Of a stretch of DNA of 64,000 bases, positions 34,336-45,719 are shown piece by piece. The translations under genes were made by a program, and so were the position numbers. The stretch's first letter is position 1. Each line of letters starts with the position of its first letter. Source of the DNA: Phycisphaerae bacterium. GTDB taxonomy: Bacteria > Planctomycetota > Phycisphaerae > SM23-33. The stretch lies in contig DRGC01000064.1 in NCBI GenBank assembly GCA_011050235.1, positions 1-64,000 on the forward strand, written 5' to 3'. The notes beneath the pieces were generated by a model. The model did no database searches, was not told the DNA's origin, and was given only the letters and a program-made list of their open reading frames with translations.

Positions 34336-34411
34336 ATGGCTGACATTGCGATCATCGCAGGTGTCCGGGTAAGATTGTCGCATCGGAAATGACCAGACAG
34401 CGGGAGTCACT

Positions 34412-35032
34412 ATGACGAAGGTCACGAAGGCCCATCGGGTGTTGTTCTTTATCAACCTGGCGATGCTGGTTGGCTTTGGGTGGGTTTTCGTGGCCAAGAT
34501 GAACTATGAGTTCATGGCCTATGTGGTAGTCGTCGGCGGGGCCATTGCTGCTGTCTGGCTGAGCCTGCCGCGCGTGCCGTATACGTTGGACTGTCTGATC
34601 GGCCTGACGCTGTGGGCGGGGCTTCACCTGGCTGGCGGAGGGATCCCCATCGGCGCAGAGGGCCGGCTGTACGACGTGATGATCTGGCCGCTCTGGGAGC
34701 ATTTGGAGATGTTGCGTTACGACCAGGTCGTGCATGTCTTCGGCTTTGGCGCCGCGACGCTATTGATGCATTGCTTACTGGCCAAGAGCCTGCGCCTCCC
34801 CGCGGCGGGCAAGGTGGGGCTGGTGATTGTGTTGCTCATGGCGGGCCTCGGGGTCGGCGCCTTCAACGAAATCGTGGAGTTCATCGCCGTGCTGTCGTTG
34901 CCCAAAACCGGTGTAGGCAGTTACACGAACACGGCCATGGACTTGTGCGCCAATTTCGTCGGCGCGATCCTGGCGGTAATCTATCTGGGCCTCCGCGGCC
35001 GGCTGACCAGGCCCGTCCAGCTAGTGGATTAG
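34412..35032 (+). CDS. DUF2238-like integral membrane protein
   Basis: The 206-residue protein has about six hydrophobic segments: residues 8-25, 32-50, 60-72, 108-125, 132-150 and 175-195. It also has the conserved-type motifs DQVVHVFGFGAATLL and GVGAFNEIVEFIAVL...NTAMDLCANFVGA, resembling the DUF2238/YjdF family. GGGAG lies before the ATG. Family function is not known. Confidence 0.7.
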   Translation: MTKVTKAHRVLFFINLAMLVGFGWVFVAKMNYEFMAYVVVVGGAIAAVWLSLPRVPYTLDCLIGLTLWAGLHLAGGGIPIGAEGRLYDVMIWPLWEHLEMLRYDQVVHVFGFGAATLLMHCLLAKSLRLPAAGKVGLVIVLLMAGLGVGAFNEIVEFIAVLSLPKTGVGSYTNTAMDLCANFVGAILAVIYLGLRGRLTRPVQLVD

Positions 35033-35176
35033 AACAACAGCCCAGGACCACCGGGATTGCGGAAATGAATGGGGCGGACGCGTCGGCGGCCGATCATCCA
35101 ACCTCAGCACCTAATCTCATAATCCTTCCAATCCACACAATCCCGCTCCCTCTTCTTTATCGTCCCTGCAGCCGCC

Positions 35177-36208
35177 TTACTCGCCGCCCTCTGCCGGCTG
35201 GGCCGGAAGGCTGAGAGCGAATGAGTCGTTCACCCTCGCCATGCCGTTGGACACGGTGAAGGCCGTAACCTCATCCACGTGCACGCCCGTTCGCTTGAGC
35301 CACCATGTCGTCGTATCGACCAGAAACAATCCCTCCCCGCGCGTATTGATCAGGAGCCAGTTGCCGGCCTTGCGAAGCTCCGTCGGCCAGCAGTAGTAGT
35401 AGTCCGGGTGAAAGACGACGAAGCATTCATTCGCGTCTTTGTCATACGCCCAGACCGCCCCTTTGAAGAAGGCCGTGTAGACAATGTCACCGTCGGCGAG
35501 TTGATCGTTGACTGAGGCCCGCTCTGGGTGACGGCCCGGGAGACGCCGAATAGTCATCGGGCCATCCGTAACGTCCCCGTTCGCCTGCGCCCAGAAGTAG
35601 GGAGCATACATCACATTGCCCGCATCCCAGCGTATGGCCTCTTCATCCAAGTAGCCGTACTTATGCTTGAAGGATTCCAGAAAGGCCCGCTCAGCCGCGA
35701 AACGTGAGTCGTTGAAGTTCGCCGACGGCTGCACCTCCGTCAGCGGATTGGTGGCTTCGTGCGACCGGATCAAGGCCAGCGTGACGACCTCGGCGGCGCG
35801 GGGGTTAATCACTCCCAGGTACGTTGTAGAGAATCCGGTCCCACCTTCGGCCCCAACCAGGACAATGGCTTGATCATCCTGACCGTAGAGATCTAGGGAG
35901 CCCAGTCGGGTCACGTCAAGAACGTCCTCGCACGGCACGTCGACCCGTTCACCGGAATCCCACTCAATCTGAATGCGATACGTCGCCCGCTCCTGAAGGT
36001 CGATCAAGACCGTGCCTGTCCGGCCTGGGCCAGCCTGGAAGGGGTATTCGTAGTGGTCCGAGCGCCCCGGCGAGGTAATTAGGAAGGCTACAGGTATTAC
36101 GACCTGCTCATCCCCGCGATTCTCCGTCCGGGCGTTGGACTTCTCTCTGCAGCCCATCACCAGGCAGGCGACCAATCCAACAGCAAGTAAGCGCTTTGCG
36201 TACGTCAC
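35177..36208 (-). CDS. Hypothetical lipoprotein
   Basis: The 343-residue product (GTG start at 36208, GGGGAG upstream) has a signal peptide with lipobox CLVMGC. The mature part is strand-rich: VVIPVAFLITSPGRSDHYEY, TGTVLIDLQERATYRIQIEW, AIVLVGAEGGTGFSTTYLGV. It ends in a loop of beta-strands with many Trp/Tyr (HPDYYYCWPTELRKAGNWLL). This is suggestive of a beta-sandwich or propeller but no family is recognised. Confidence 0.65.
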   Translation of the reverse strand: MTYAKRLLAVGLVACLVMGCREKSNARTENRGDEQVVIPVAFLITSPGRSDHYEYPFQAGPGRTGTVLIDLQERATYRIQIEWDSGERVDVPCEDVLDVTRLGSLDLYGQDDQAIVLVGAEGGTGFSTTYLGVINPRAAEVVTLALIRSHEATNPLTEVQPSANFNDSRFAAERAFLESFKHKYGYLDEEAIRWDAGNVMYAPYFWAQANGDVTDGPMTIRRLPGRHPERASVNDQLADGDIVYTAFFKGAVWAYDKDANECFVVFHPDYYYCWPTELRKAGNWLLINTRGEGLFLVDTTTWWLKRTGVHVDEVTAFTVSNGMARVNDSFALSLPAQPAEGGE

Positions 36209-36269
36209 GGCTTAACTCCCCTCTGCGGCTACACGGTTAGTTTCTTTGTACGCTTCACGCGTCGTTCTG

Positions 36270-37868
<1,599 letters not shown>

Positions 37869-37977
37869 GGCCGAAATCCTACTGACCGGCCAAATGGAAT
37901 GCTACACTCGTCGCTCGGCGAAGACACATGGATCGCCCCAGCTTCGGCAAGTTCCCAGCATCTCTGGAGGGACGCGC

Positions 37978-38006
37978 TTGTTGCTGCCATGGGCGCGACC
38001 TATAAT
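37978..38006 (+). promoter_or_regulatory. Sigma-70-like promoter of the RND efflux operon
   Basis: TTGTTG (37978-37983) and TATAAT (38001-38006) are exactly 17 bases apart, 40 bases before the adaptor ATG, which is preceded by AGGGAG. Confidence 0.65.
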
Positions 38007-38045
38007 GCAACGCACGTCGAGGCCTTGATATAGGGAGCCACGATC

Positions 38046-39641
38046 ATGTCTATGAAGTCTTGGGTTGTTCTGGGTGTTGTGGGAATGTCTCTGGCGGCTC
38101 CGGTCGGCTGTAAGCGCGACGTCGTACTGCCGCCGCAACCGCGACCGGTCACGGTGATCGAACTCCGCGTGTCCGAGCCGTCGCGATCGAGCCGGATCAT
38201 GGGCGTGGCGGAGGCCTGGGCCGAGCAGGACGTCGGCTTTGAGGTGCCCGGCCGCGTGATCTTTGTTGTCGAGGAGAACTCCCTCCTGCAGGGCCGCTGG
38301 GTCGAACAGGGCAAGGTGATCGAAAAGGGCGACGTGCTGGCGCGCCTCGACCGCGACCCTTACGAGGCCGCCTTGCAGACGTCCGAGGCGGAAGTCAGCT
38401 ACGCCGAGGTCAACCTGAAGAACATCTATCCCGCCGAGCTTGAACAGGCGGAGGCCCGCAGGAAGTTGGGCGAGGCCACCTACACCCGCATGAAAGAGGC
38501 CTACGATCGCAACGTGGCGACGATTACCGAGTTGGATGAGACCGAAGCCGAACGCGACGTCGCCCGCGCCGGGGTGGCCCGGGCCCAGGCCCAGATCGAG
38601 GCCGGCCGAGCCGGGGTGGAACGCGCCGAAGCGGGCCTGACCCAGGCCAAGCTGGACCTGTCCTACACGACGCTGTTGGCGCCATTCACCGCGGAGGTCG
38701 CCAAGGTAAATATTCGCGTCGGCGGCTATGTCAGGCCCGGCGACCCGGTCGCTCATCTGGTGACGATGGATCCCATCAAGATCAACGTGACCGTCTCGGG
38801 CGAGACCAGTCGCACGATCAGCACGGAGGATGCAGCGGATATCTTTATTCGCGGCCGCGCCGAGCCCTTGCCGGGGTCGGTCTATCTGAAATCCACCACC
38901 GCCGACGCATCGACCCGCACCTTCACGATTACGCTGGTCACGAGGAACCACCGCGCCCCCGTCAACAAACCGGACGACCCAGCCGTTTACGGCCTGGCGA
39001 GAATCGAATCGACGTTGCCCGTTATCCGGCTCGACCCCGACAACAAGGCCTCGCTGTGGGTCGATGAACCGAGGTGCTTGCGCAAAGACGACAAGGGGTC
39101 CTTCGTGTGGGTCATCGAAGGGATTTCCAAGATGCAGGCCATCGACCCGGCCCGACCGATCTACACCGTTCGGAAAGTGCGCGTGACGCCGGGCAAGGGC
39201 CGCTTCAACCTTCAGGGCCTCTATATCCTGCGCGACCTGGCCGATCCCGGCGACCTGACCGATGACCGTTTGCTGGTCGGCGACCCGCCGGAAGGGCTCG
39301 CCGACGGCGATCGGATTGCGATCCTTCCCATGGACTGGGCGCTGCGGCCAGGCGCGTTGGTCCAGGTCCAGTTCCGCCGAGATAAGGTGGCCTCCGGGTA
39401 CTACGTGCCTTTCTCGGCCGTGATGCCGACCGGCGAGGATGGCGGGTATGTCATGGTCGTCGACCCCGAAAGCAACGCCGCCCGCAAGACCCCCGTGAAG
39501 ATGCGTGAGACGGTCGGCGATCTGGTGCGCATCGAAGGCGCCGACCTGGCCGACGGCGTGAAGGTCGTGGTGGAGGGCGTCCATTACCTGCAGGACGGCG
39601 AGGGTGTCAGCATTGTCTCGCGGGAGGCAAGGGCGCCATGA
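38046..39641 (+). CDS. RND efflux periplasmic adaptor (HlyD/MFP family) lipoprotein
   Basis: The 531-residue product has a signal peptide ending PVGC (lipobox). It has a barrel-sandwich half-motif around residues 55-105 (DVGFEVPGRVIFVVEENSLL, VIEKGDVLARLDRDPYEAAL), a long helical hairpin with regular Ala/Glu repeats, and the second half (YTTLLAPFTAEVAKVNIRVG, VRPGDPVAHLVTMDP). This is the layout of membrane fusion proteins such as MexA or CusB. It links the inner-membrane RND pump to the outer membrane. The stop overlaps the pump start (ATGA). No outer-membrane TolC homologue is adjacent. Confidence 0.93.
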   Translation: MSMKSWVVLGVVGMSLAAPVGCKRDVVLPPQPRPVTVIELRVSEPSRSSRIMGVAEAWAEQDVGFEVPGRVIFVVEENSLLQGRWVEQGKVIEKGDVLARLDRDPYEAALQTSEAEVSYAEVNLKNIYPAELEQAEARRKLGEATYTRMKEAYDRNVATITELDETEAERDVARAGVARAQAQIEAGRAGVERAEAGLTQAKLDLSYTTLLAPFTAEVAKVNIRVGGYVRPGDPVAHLVTMDPIKINVTVSGETSRTISTEDAADIFIRGRAEPLPGSVYLKSTTADASTRTFTITLVTRNHRAPVNKPDDPAVYGLARIESTLPVIRLDPDNKASLWVDEPRCLRKDDKGSFVWVIEGISKMQAIDPARPIYTVRKVRVTPGKGRFNLQGLYILRDLADPGDLTDDRLLVGDPPEGLADGDRIAILPMDWALRPGALVQVQFRRDKVASGYYVPFSAVMPTGEDGGYVMVVDPESNAARKTPVKMRETVGDLVRIEGADLADGVKVVVEGVHYLQDGEGVSIVSREARAP

Positions 39642-42600
39642 GCCTGACGTCCTTTACGCTTCATCGCAGGTCGGTGGTGCTGGCGATGTTGGCCGTCGCC
39701 GTGGCCATGGGGGTCTTTCGGTTTGTCACCATGCCGCGTCGCGCCGATCCATCGTTCACCATTCGCACCGCCCAGGTCATCACGCAGTGGCCCGGGAGAG
39801 ACGCCGAGCGCGTGGAGCGGCTGGTCACCGCCCCGCTCGAGAAGGCCATCAGCACCATCGAAGACCTGCGGATCGAGAAGTTCCGCTCCACCACCACGCG
39901 CGGGCAGTCCGTCATCTACGCCGAACTGAGCGCCACCATGTCCGCCGACAAGATCTCGGAGACCTGGGAGAAGGTCCGCGCCAAGGTCGAGCAGGCCCGC
40001 CAGGAGCTGCCGAAAGACATCGTCGGCCCCATCGTCAACGATGATTTCGGCGACCCGTCGGTGATGCTGCTGGCGATTCACGAAAAAGGCCGCGGCAAAA
40101 TGCAGCGGTACACGATGCGCGACATCGAAATCTACGCCGACTATATCTACGATGCCATTTCCCTGCTGCCGGGGGTCTTCCGCGCCGAGATCAGTGGCGT
40201 CCGGCAGGAGGCGATCTATCTCGAAACGACTCAGGAGAACTGGGCCGGCGTGGGGTTGACCCTCGACGAGCTCGGCAAGCTCCTGACCGCCCGCAACATC
40301 ACCGCCTCCGGGGGCAGTATTGAGACCGATCGTATTCGTATCGCCGTCGAGACGACCGGCGAGTTCGATGCCGTCAGCCAGATCGAATCCATCATCGTGC
40401 GCTACGATGCCTCCGGCGCGCCCATCTATCTCAAGGACCTCGGCATCACGGTTCGGCGCGATTATCAGGACCCGCCGACGATCATGGCCCGTTTCGGTGA
40501 CACCGAAGGAGACATCCCCTGTGTGATCGTGTCGTTCGTCATGAAGAAGACGGGCGTAAAGGTCACCGACCTGGCGGAGCAGGCCCGGCAACTGCTGCAC
40601 AGAATGCAATATGTCGACAAAGCCATTCCGCCCGACATCGCCATCGACACGGTCTTCGACGAATCGGTCTTCGTCGAGAACAAGATATCCGACTTCATGG
40701 TCAACGTGCTCCAGGCGATCGCCATTGTCGTCGCCGTGGCGATCCTGATGGCCGGTTTTCGCTCGGCGGCCGTCATGGCGGCGGCGATTCCGTTCGTGAT
40801 GATTATGTCGATCGGCATCTTCTCGTTCCTGGGCGTCGATCTGGAACAAATGTCCATCGCCAGCCTCATCATCGCCCTGGGCATGTTGGTCGATAACGCG
40901 GTCGTCGTTTGCGACAACGTCCGCCGCTTCCTCAACGAAGGCCACAGCCGTATGAAGGCCGTCATCGAAGGCGTCCGGCAGATTCAAATGCCTACGCTGA
41001 TGGGGACGTTGACGACCGTCTTCGCCTTCCTGCCGATGGCGTTTCTGATCTCGGGCGAAAAGGGCGAATACGTTTACTCCATTCCGACCGTCGTGTCGGT
41101 GACGCTGTTGAGCAGTTGGGTGTTGGCTCTGACGATCACGAGCCTGATGGCCTACTGGATGATCCGCCCCGATCCTCCCGCCGGGGCCAAGAAGCCCTCA
41201 CTGGTCGGGAAGTTGATACGCCTGCTGCGGCGTCGCAAGGGCGCGCCGCCGGCCGAAGCGGCCAAGCCCCAGACCGAATCCGGCACACCCCAAGCCGAAT
41301 CGGGCCTGATCCACGCCTATGGCAAGATCAGCGGAGTCTGCCTGGGCGCCAAACCCCTGGTGTTGGGCATCACGGCGGTGCTGCTGGTTGGGGCATGCAT
41401 GCTGCCGATCGGCTCGCAGTTCTTCCCCGATGACCTGCGCGACATCCTCTACATCGACGTCTGGCTGCCGGAAGGGTCGTCGCTCGAGATGACCAACCGC
41501 GCGACCGGCCAGGTCGAGGACATCATGCGGGAGCTGTCGCCCTACGAGGATGAGTCTTTCAGCGGCGAACGCCTGGCCAGCTACTACTCATCGGTCGGCG
41601 GGTCAGGGCCGCGGTTCGCCCTCGGTGTGGACCCGCAGCCGGCGCAGTCGAACTACGCGCAGATCATCGTCCGCACCACCGACCCGACCGTGACGGACCG
41701 GTACGTCCGGGAGATTCGGCGAGCGGCGGCCCGAAAGATCCCCGGCGCTCGTGTTGTCCCGAGCAAACTCGCCCTGGGGCCCTCCTCTGATCCGATCGGC
41801 ATTCGCGTCTACGGCACCAGTGCGACGGATCCGGGATTCGCCGACATGGCCAAGCTCCGCCAGCAGGCTGACAAGGTCAAAGCCCTTGTGCTCAACACGC
41901 CCGGGACCTGGAACGTTCACGACGTGTGGGGCGATCCCGGCTACCGGGTGGACGTCAAGATCGACCAGGACAGGGCCAATCTCGCCGCGGTCAGCAATGC
42001 CGGCATCGCCGAGAGCGTCAACGCCTATTACTCCGGCCATCATCTGACGGTCTATCGTGAAGGCGACCACAAGGTACCCGTGTTCTTCCGACTGCCCCCG
42101 GCCGACAGAGGACAAATCCACGACGAACGAACGATGTTCGTCGAGGGGACGGCGGGCAAGGTGCCTCTGGATAGCGTTGCCGAGATGCAGCCGAAACGTA
42201 CTATCCAGAAGATCGAGCGGCGTCAAAAGAACCGCATGATCGAGACCCGCGCCGAAGTCGATGACGGGCTGCTGGCTAGCGCCGTCCTCGCCGGGATGAT
42301 GCCCAAGCTGAATGAGATCGAAGCGACCTTCCCCCCGGGATACTCCATTGAAATCGGCGGTGAACAGGAAGACACCGTCGAAGCTCAGGGCGAACTGGTC
42401 TTCGCTTTCGGCGTCGGCGTGATGCTCATCATTCTGGTGCTGATCTACCAGTACAACAGCTTCATCAAACCGTTCATCATCCTGGCCACCGTGCCCATGG
42501 GCGCCATCGGCGCCTTCCTGGGGCTGTACGTCACCGGCAACGCGTTGGGGTTCATGCCGATGCTGGGATTGGTGTCCCTGGCCGGCATCGTCGTCAACAC

Positions 42601-42967
42601 CGGCATCCTTTATATGGAGTTCGCCGAGGAGAAGATCCGCAACAAGCTCATCGCCGGCGAAGACCTCGCCCAACAAGGCCAGAAGAGCTGCAACGGCCTG
42701 ACGCGCGCGGCGTTCCGCGGGTGCCTGGTCGATGCCGGCAAGCTGCGGCTGATGCCGATTCTGCTGACCGTCAGCACCACGGTGGGCGGGCTGATTCCGC
42801 TGGCGCTATTCGGCGGGCCGCTGTGGGAAGGAATGTCGTGGATGTTGATCTTCGGCCTGATCGTCGCGACGGCCCTGACGCTGCTGGTGCTGCCGGCTTT
42901 GTACGCATCCCTGGTGGAGTATGTCGGGCTGACGCTGGTCAAGCTTCCCCAACAAGACGAGGAGTAG
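39638..42967 (+). CDS. RND efflux transporter permease (AcrB/HAE-like)
   Basis: The 1109-residue protein shows RND architecture: first TM helix near residue 10-28, a large periplasmic domain, the helix cluster around 360-520 (VVVAVAILMAGFRSAAVMAA, IALGMLVDNAVVVCDNVRR with proton-relay acid residues, GTLTTVFAFLPMAFLISGE) and a second mirror half ending with ALTLLVLPALYASL. The motif DNAVVVCDN and MLGLVSLAGIVVNTGILYMEF are typical of the hydrophobe/amphiphile pumps. It is slightly longer than AcrB because of a proline/glutamine-rich insert (about residues 530-570). Translationally coupled to the adaptor. Substrates unknown. Confidence 0.95.
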   Translation: MSLTSFTLHRRSVVLAMLAVAVAMGVFRFVTMPRRADPSFTIRTAQVITQWPGRDAERVERLVTAPLEKAISTIEDLRIEKFRSTTTRGQSVIYAELSATMSADKISETWEKVRAKVEQARQELPKDIVGPIVNDDFGDPSVMLLAIHEKGRGKMQRYTMRDIEIYADYIYDAISLLPGVFRAEISGVRQEAIYLETTQENWAGVGLTLDELGKLLTARNITASGGSIETDRIRIAVETTGEFDAVSQIESIIVRYDASGAPIYLKDLGITVRRDYQDPPTIMARFGDTEGDIPCVIVSFVMKKTGVKVTDLAEQARQLLHRMQYVDKAIPPDIAIDTVFDESVFVENKISDFMVNVLQAIAIVVAVAILMAGFRSAAVMAAAIPFVMIMSIGIFSFLGVDLEQMSIASLIIALGMLVDNAVVVCDNVRRFLNEGHSRMKAVIEGVRQIQMPTLMGTLTTVFAFLPMAFLISGEKGEYVYSIPTVVSVTLLSSWVLALTITSLMAYWMIRPDPPAGAKKPSLVGKLIRLLRRRKGAPPAEAAKPQTESGTPQAESGLIHAYGKISGVCLGAKPLVLGITAVLLVGACMLPIGSQFFPDDLRDILYIDVWLPEGSSLEMTNRATGQVEDIMRELSPYEDESFSGERLASYYSSVGGSGPRFALGVDPQPAQSNYAQIIVRTTDPTVTDRYVREIRRAAARKIPGARVVPSKLALGPSSDPIGIRVYGTSATDPGFADMAKLRQQADKVKALVLNTPGTWNVHDVWGDPGYRVDVKIDQDRANLAAVSNAGIAESVNAYYSGHHLTVYREGDHKVPVFFRLPPADRGQIHDERTMFVEGTAGKVPLDSVAEMQPKRTIQKIERRQKNRMIETRAEVDDGLLASAVLAGMMPKLNEIEATFPPGYSIEIGGEQEDTVEAQGELVFAFGVGVMLIILVLIYQYNSFIKPFIILATVPMGAIGAFLGLYVTGNALGFMPMLGLVSLAGIVVNTGILYMEFAEEKIRNKLIAGEDLAQQGQKSCNGLTRAAFRGCLVDAGKLRLMPILLTVSTTVGGLIPLALFGGPLWEGMSWMLIFGLIVATALTLLVLPALYASLVEYVGLTLVKLPQQDEE

Positions 42968-42975
42968 CCCGCGCC

Positions 42976-43656
42976 CTAGTGCGGATCGGTCTGCTCGCCG
43001 CTGCGGTACATCGCCGCCAGCCGAGCGACCAGGATCGCCAGAAACAACGGGCCGACGACGGCCTCGGTGACCGCCAGCGATTTCGCCCACGGCGCCACGG
43101 GGATGAAGTCGCCGTACCCCAGCCCCGTGATCGTGATGAAACTGTAGTACGTGTAGTCCCCCATGGCGGCGTTCGGCGTCAGCCCCGTGATGGCGTCCGG
43201 GTCAAGCAACACGACACACTCGTAAGCGGACGCCCAGACGAACCCCAGCAACAGATAGGCGCTGACGGCTTGACAGAGCATTTTCCCCGTTACGCGCGAC
43301 GTTTGGAAGATATTGGCCAGCATCAGCACCGCCAGATAGAGCAGGAACACCGCTATCAATGCGCTGGCCAGAACGTCGAGCACAAGGCCAACGTCCCACA
43401 AACGGGTCAGCCAGTTCAGCACGATCACCGGCACGCCGAGCGCCGCCACCACAGTCAACGCCCGGCGGTTCTGGTAGACCGACATCACGGATGCGATCCC
43501 CACCAGCGTCAAGAACACGCCTGCCAGCAGGCCCGCGACGGCCATTCGCTCCATCGCCGGTTGGATCAGCAGCAAAGCAAGCAGACCGATCATCAGCCAC
43601 ATCGGATGATTGTAGCGGCGCCGAGCGACCGGTCGGCTGGAAGAGGTGTCGTTCAT
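42976..43656 (-). CDS. Potassium channel-like protein
   Basis: The 226-residue protein has about five to six hydrophobic segments followed by a pore loop: FITITGLGYGDFIPVA, where TGLGYGDF matches the K+ selectivity filter T-x-GYG. The last TM helix (VVGPLFLAILVARLAAMY) follows. The layout resembles a six-segment channel with a two-helix pore at the end and no cytoplasmic regulatory domain. It should conduct K+ across the inner membrane. GGAGG lies just before the ATG. It ends nine bases after the convergent RND pump stop. Confidence 0.88.
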   Translation of the reverse strand: MNDTSSSRPVARRRYNHPMWLMIGLLALLLIQPAMERMAVAGLLAGVFLTLVGIASVMSVYQNRRALTVVAALGVPVIVLNWLTRLWDVGLVLDVLASALIAVFLLYLAVLMLANIFQTSRVTGKMLCQAVSAYLLLGFVWASAYECVVLLDPDAITGLTPNAAMGDYTYYSFITITGLGYGDFIPVAPWAKSLAVTEAVVGPLFLAILVARLAAMYRSGEQTDPH

Positions 43657-43695
43657 CGCCTCCGATCCTAGGCGAAAGCGTTTCCCTGCGTCAAG

Positions 43696-44895
43696 TCAGC
43701 TACTGGTTGGCAGGTCGAAGCGGGCGTGGACCATGGCGAATCGATCGCATGTGTCGTCGAACGCTACCCGGGTCCGATCGCTGGTGACCAGATGAATCGT
43801 GTCGCCGTCGCCGTCCCCGCCGACCCGGTCGGGCCGAAGCGTGTGAAGGAGGCCGCCCTTGAGTCTCTCCGTGCCGGGCAAGTCCCAGTTGGCCGTCACC
43901 TTGAAGCCGTCCGCCTCGTCCAGGCGCCACAGATGCAGGCGCTCGGCGCCCGTCGCCCGTCCGGCCAGGTACCACCGGCCGTCGCTGCCGAGGAACATCC
44001 GCGCCGACTCGACGTCGATGCCGGGCTCGAACGTCTCGACCGACAAATCGGGCGAAATGCGCGAGATATAGAACGCAAAGGGCGTCTCTTGAGTGGCCTC
44101 GTAGGACTCATCTCCGCCACGGTGCTTATAGGCGACGAGGATGCTGCCGTCGGCTGCTTCGACCATGTCCCACAGCTTGGTCTGGCCGAATGTGCGCATC
44201 AGCCACGGCTGGACGGTCCACTGGCCTTCCATCAGGTCGTCGCACCGCGCCAGTTTCACCAGCCGCCAGTTGTAGTGCGGCTCGTTGGGCTCGACGGCCG
44301 GGTCGAGTTGGGTCGATTGCAGCACCACCAGCGCCTTTCGCCCGCGGACGATAATGCCCACGTAGCCGAAACGGCCTTCGGGCATTTCGAAGCGGCTCTT
44401 CCGCCACGAATCGGCGGCCGCATCGTAGAACACGCAGATCATGGCGTTGGGGAAGCGGGGCATGTGGTTGCAGTCTTCGGTGTGGATCAGCAGGTGGTTG
44501 CCGGCTGCGTCCACGCCCGTGCCCAGGTACGCGCACGTGCCGTCGTAGCAGCGGGTCCACGTATCCAGGTCCATGCCCGGCTCGGATCGCCACAGCGTGA
44601 CATAGTTGAAGTGTCGCGGACTAACGGTCCAGAACCGACCGAGATGATCGATGCAACTGGTATAGACGCGCGGGTCGATCACAGCCATCTGCTCCCACGA
44701 CCCGCCGGCGGACAGATCGCGACGGAAGATCACCCCATGATCGCGCCACACGTCGCCGCTGTTTTCGGGCGTCTGAATCTCGTTGGCTGCGAAGTACAGA
44801 ACGTTGTCGTACTTGAACAGCCGCGCTGAGTTCCAGCCGTGTAACGTCGTCGCGCCGATCTCGTCGACCACGCATTCAACGGTTACATCAATCAT
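43696..44895 (-). CDS. Sialidase/BNR-type beta-propeller-like protein
   Basis: The 399-residue protein is a succession of similar strand blocks with aspartates and Trp at regular spacing: GDVWRDHGVIFRRDLSAGG, IDHLGRFWTVSPRHFNYVTL, VDAAGNHLLIHTEDCNH, DSILVAYKHRGGDES and SDGRWYLAGRATG. This resembles a six-bladed propeller such as BNR-repeat sialidases or glycosidases of the GH43-like kind, but no catalytic motif could be set. No signal peptide. AAGGAG precedes the ATG. Confidence 0.6.
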   Translation of the reverse strand: MIDVTVECVVDEIGATTLHGWNSARLFKYDNVLYFAANEIQTPENSGDVWRDHGVIFRRDLSAGGSWEQMAVIDPRVYTSCIDHLGRFWTVSPRHFNYVTLWRSEPGMDLDTWTRCYDGTCAYLGTGVDAAGNHLLIHTEDCNHMPRFPNAMICVFYDAAADSWRKSRFEMPEGRFGYVGIIVRGRKALVVLQSTQLDPAVEPNEPHYNWRLVKLARCDDLMEGQWTVQPWLMRTFGQTKLWDMVEAADGSILVAYKHRGGDESYEATQETPFAFYISRISPDLSVETFEPGIDVESARMFLGSDGRWYLAGRATGAERLHLWRLDEADGFKVTANWDLPGTERLKGGLLHTLRPDRVGGDGDGDTIHLVTSDRTRVAFDDTCDRFAMVHARFDLPTSS

Positions 44896-45216
44896 TCCTC
44901 GCTCCTTCAGCGTCCGTAGGAAACGGGAATCCTAACCCCCTCTCGGGCGATGGGCAACGGATGTCGCCGGCAAAAGCGAAGGAAATCGACCCGTCGTGAT
45001 CTTATGAGTTCCTCTCACGCGGCAGCGGGTGTTTGGCTGGGTGTCCAAGAGCAGCTCGCCCACCCATCCGCAGCAGGCGGGTGCAGACACGGGTGGGCAA
45101 ATAGCGATTTGCTTTGTGAGATAGTTTGTGTTAGTAGTGTGTCTCGTATGCAGCCCGGTCGAGTTCGCCTAGGCCGGGCCGTTCAAGTTCATGGCGTGTT
45201 GTGAAAGGATGTAATA
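44896..45216. other. Intergenic region with a hairpin upstream of a Lys-rich protein
   Basis: No gene is seen. A stem GCCCACCC (45058-45065) / GGGTGGGC (45091-45098) encloses 25 bases. The rest is a T-rich stretch (gatagtttgtgttagtagtg) that may hold the promoter of the following gene. Confidence 0.45.
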
Positions 45217-45690
45217 ATGCCGAAGTCAAAACTATCCGGTTTCTCCCTCGACCAGCTCAAGGCCGAAATCAGTCGGCGCATCGTTGAGATCGACCGACTC
45301 ATCAAGCAGCGCAACGAACTGGAGCGTTTGTTGAGCGAGATCAACGGGCTCACCGGACGTCCGGGCCGCAAGGTCGGGCGGAAGAAGAAGCCCGGCAGAA
45401 AGCCTGGCAAGAAGGCTGGCAGAAAGCCCGGCAAGAAGGCTTCCAAGAAAGCCGTCAAGAAGGCCGGCAAGCGCGGGCCCCGCAAGGGCGGCGCGAGCCT
45501 CGGCGATATCATGGCCAAGGTGCTGGCCGGCAAAGCTGGCGTGAAGGTTGCCGCCGTGGTCAAGATGGTGCTGGCCGCCGGGTACAAGACCAAGTCCGCC
45601 AACTTCGGCGGGCAGGTCAGCCAGTGCCTCCGCCTCGACAAGCGGTTCCGCAAGGTCCGCCGCGGCGTGTTCGCGCTGAAGAAGAGCTAA
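45217..45690 (+). CDS. Lysine-rich histone-H1-like protein with HARE-type winged helix
   Basis: The 157-residue protein has three parts: an N-terminal coiled coil (residues 10-48, IVEIDRLIKQRNELERLLSE), a linker of KPGKK/RKPG repeats like the C-terminal tail of histone H1 (residues 50-95), and a C-terminal winged-helix-like domain (GASLGDIMAKVLAGKAGV, VKMVLAAGYKTKSANFGGQ, RFRKVRRGVFALKK) resembling the HARE-HTH fold. It should bind DNA non-specifically with the tail and perhaps recognise specific sites with the winged helix. GAAAGGATG lies before the ATG. Probably a nucleoid-associated protein. Confidence 0.75.
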   Translation: MPKSKLSGFSLDQLKAEISRRIVEIDRLIKQRNELERLLSEINGLTGRPGRKVGRKKKPGRKPGKKAGRKPGKKASKKAVKKAGKRGPRKGGASLGDIMAKVLAGKAGVKVAAVVKMVLAAGYKTKSANFGGQVSQCLRLDKRFRKVRRGVFALKKS

Positions 45691-45719
45691 CCGTCACCCG
45701 AGCAGGGGGGGCGCGTGCG

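Noticed and set aside
37902-39584. Minus-strand open frame of about 560 codons across the efflux adaptor
   Set aside because: The plus-strand adaptor has clear domain motifs and a promoter; the antisense frame is a by-product of high third-position GC.
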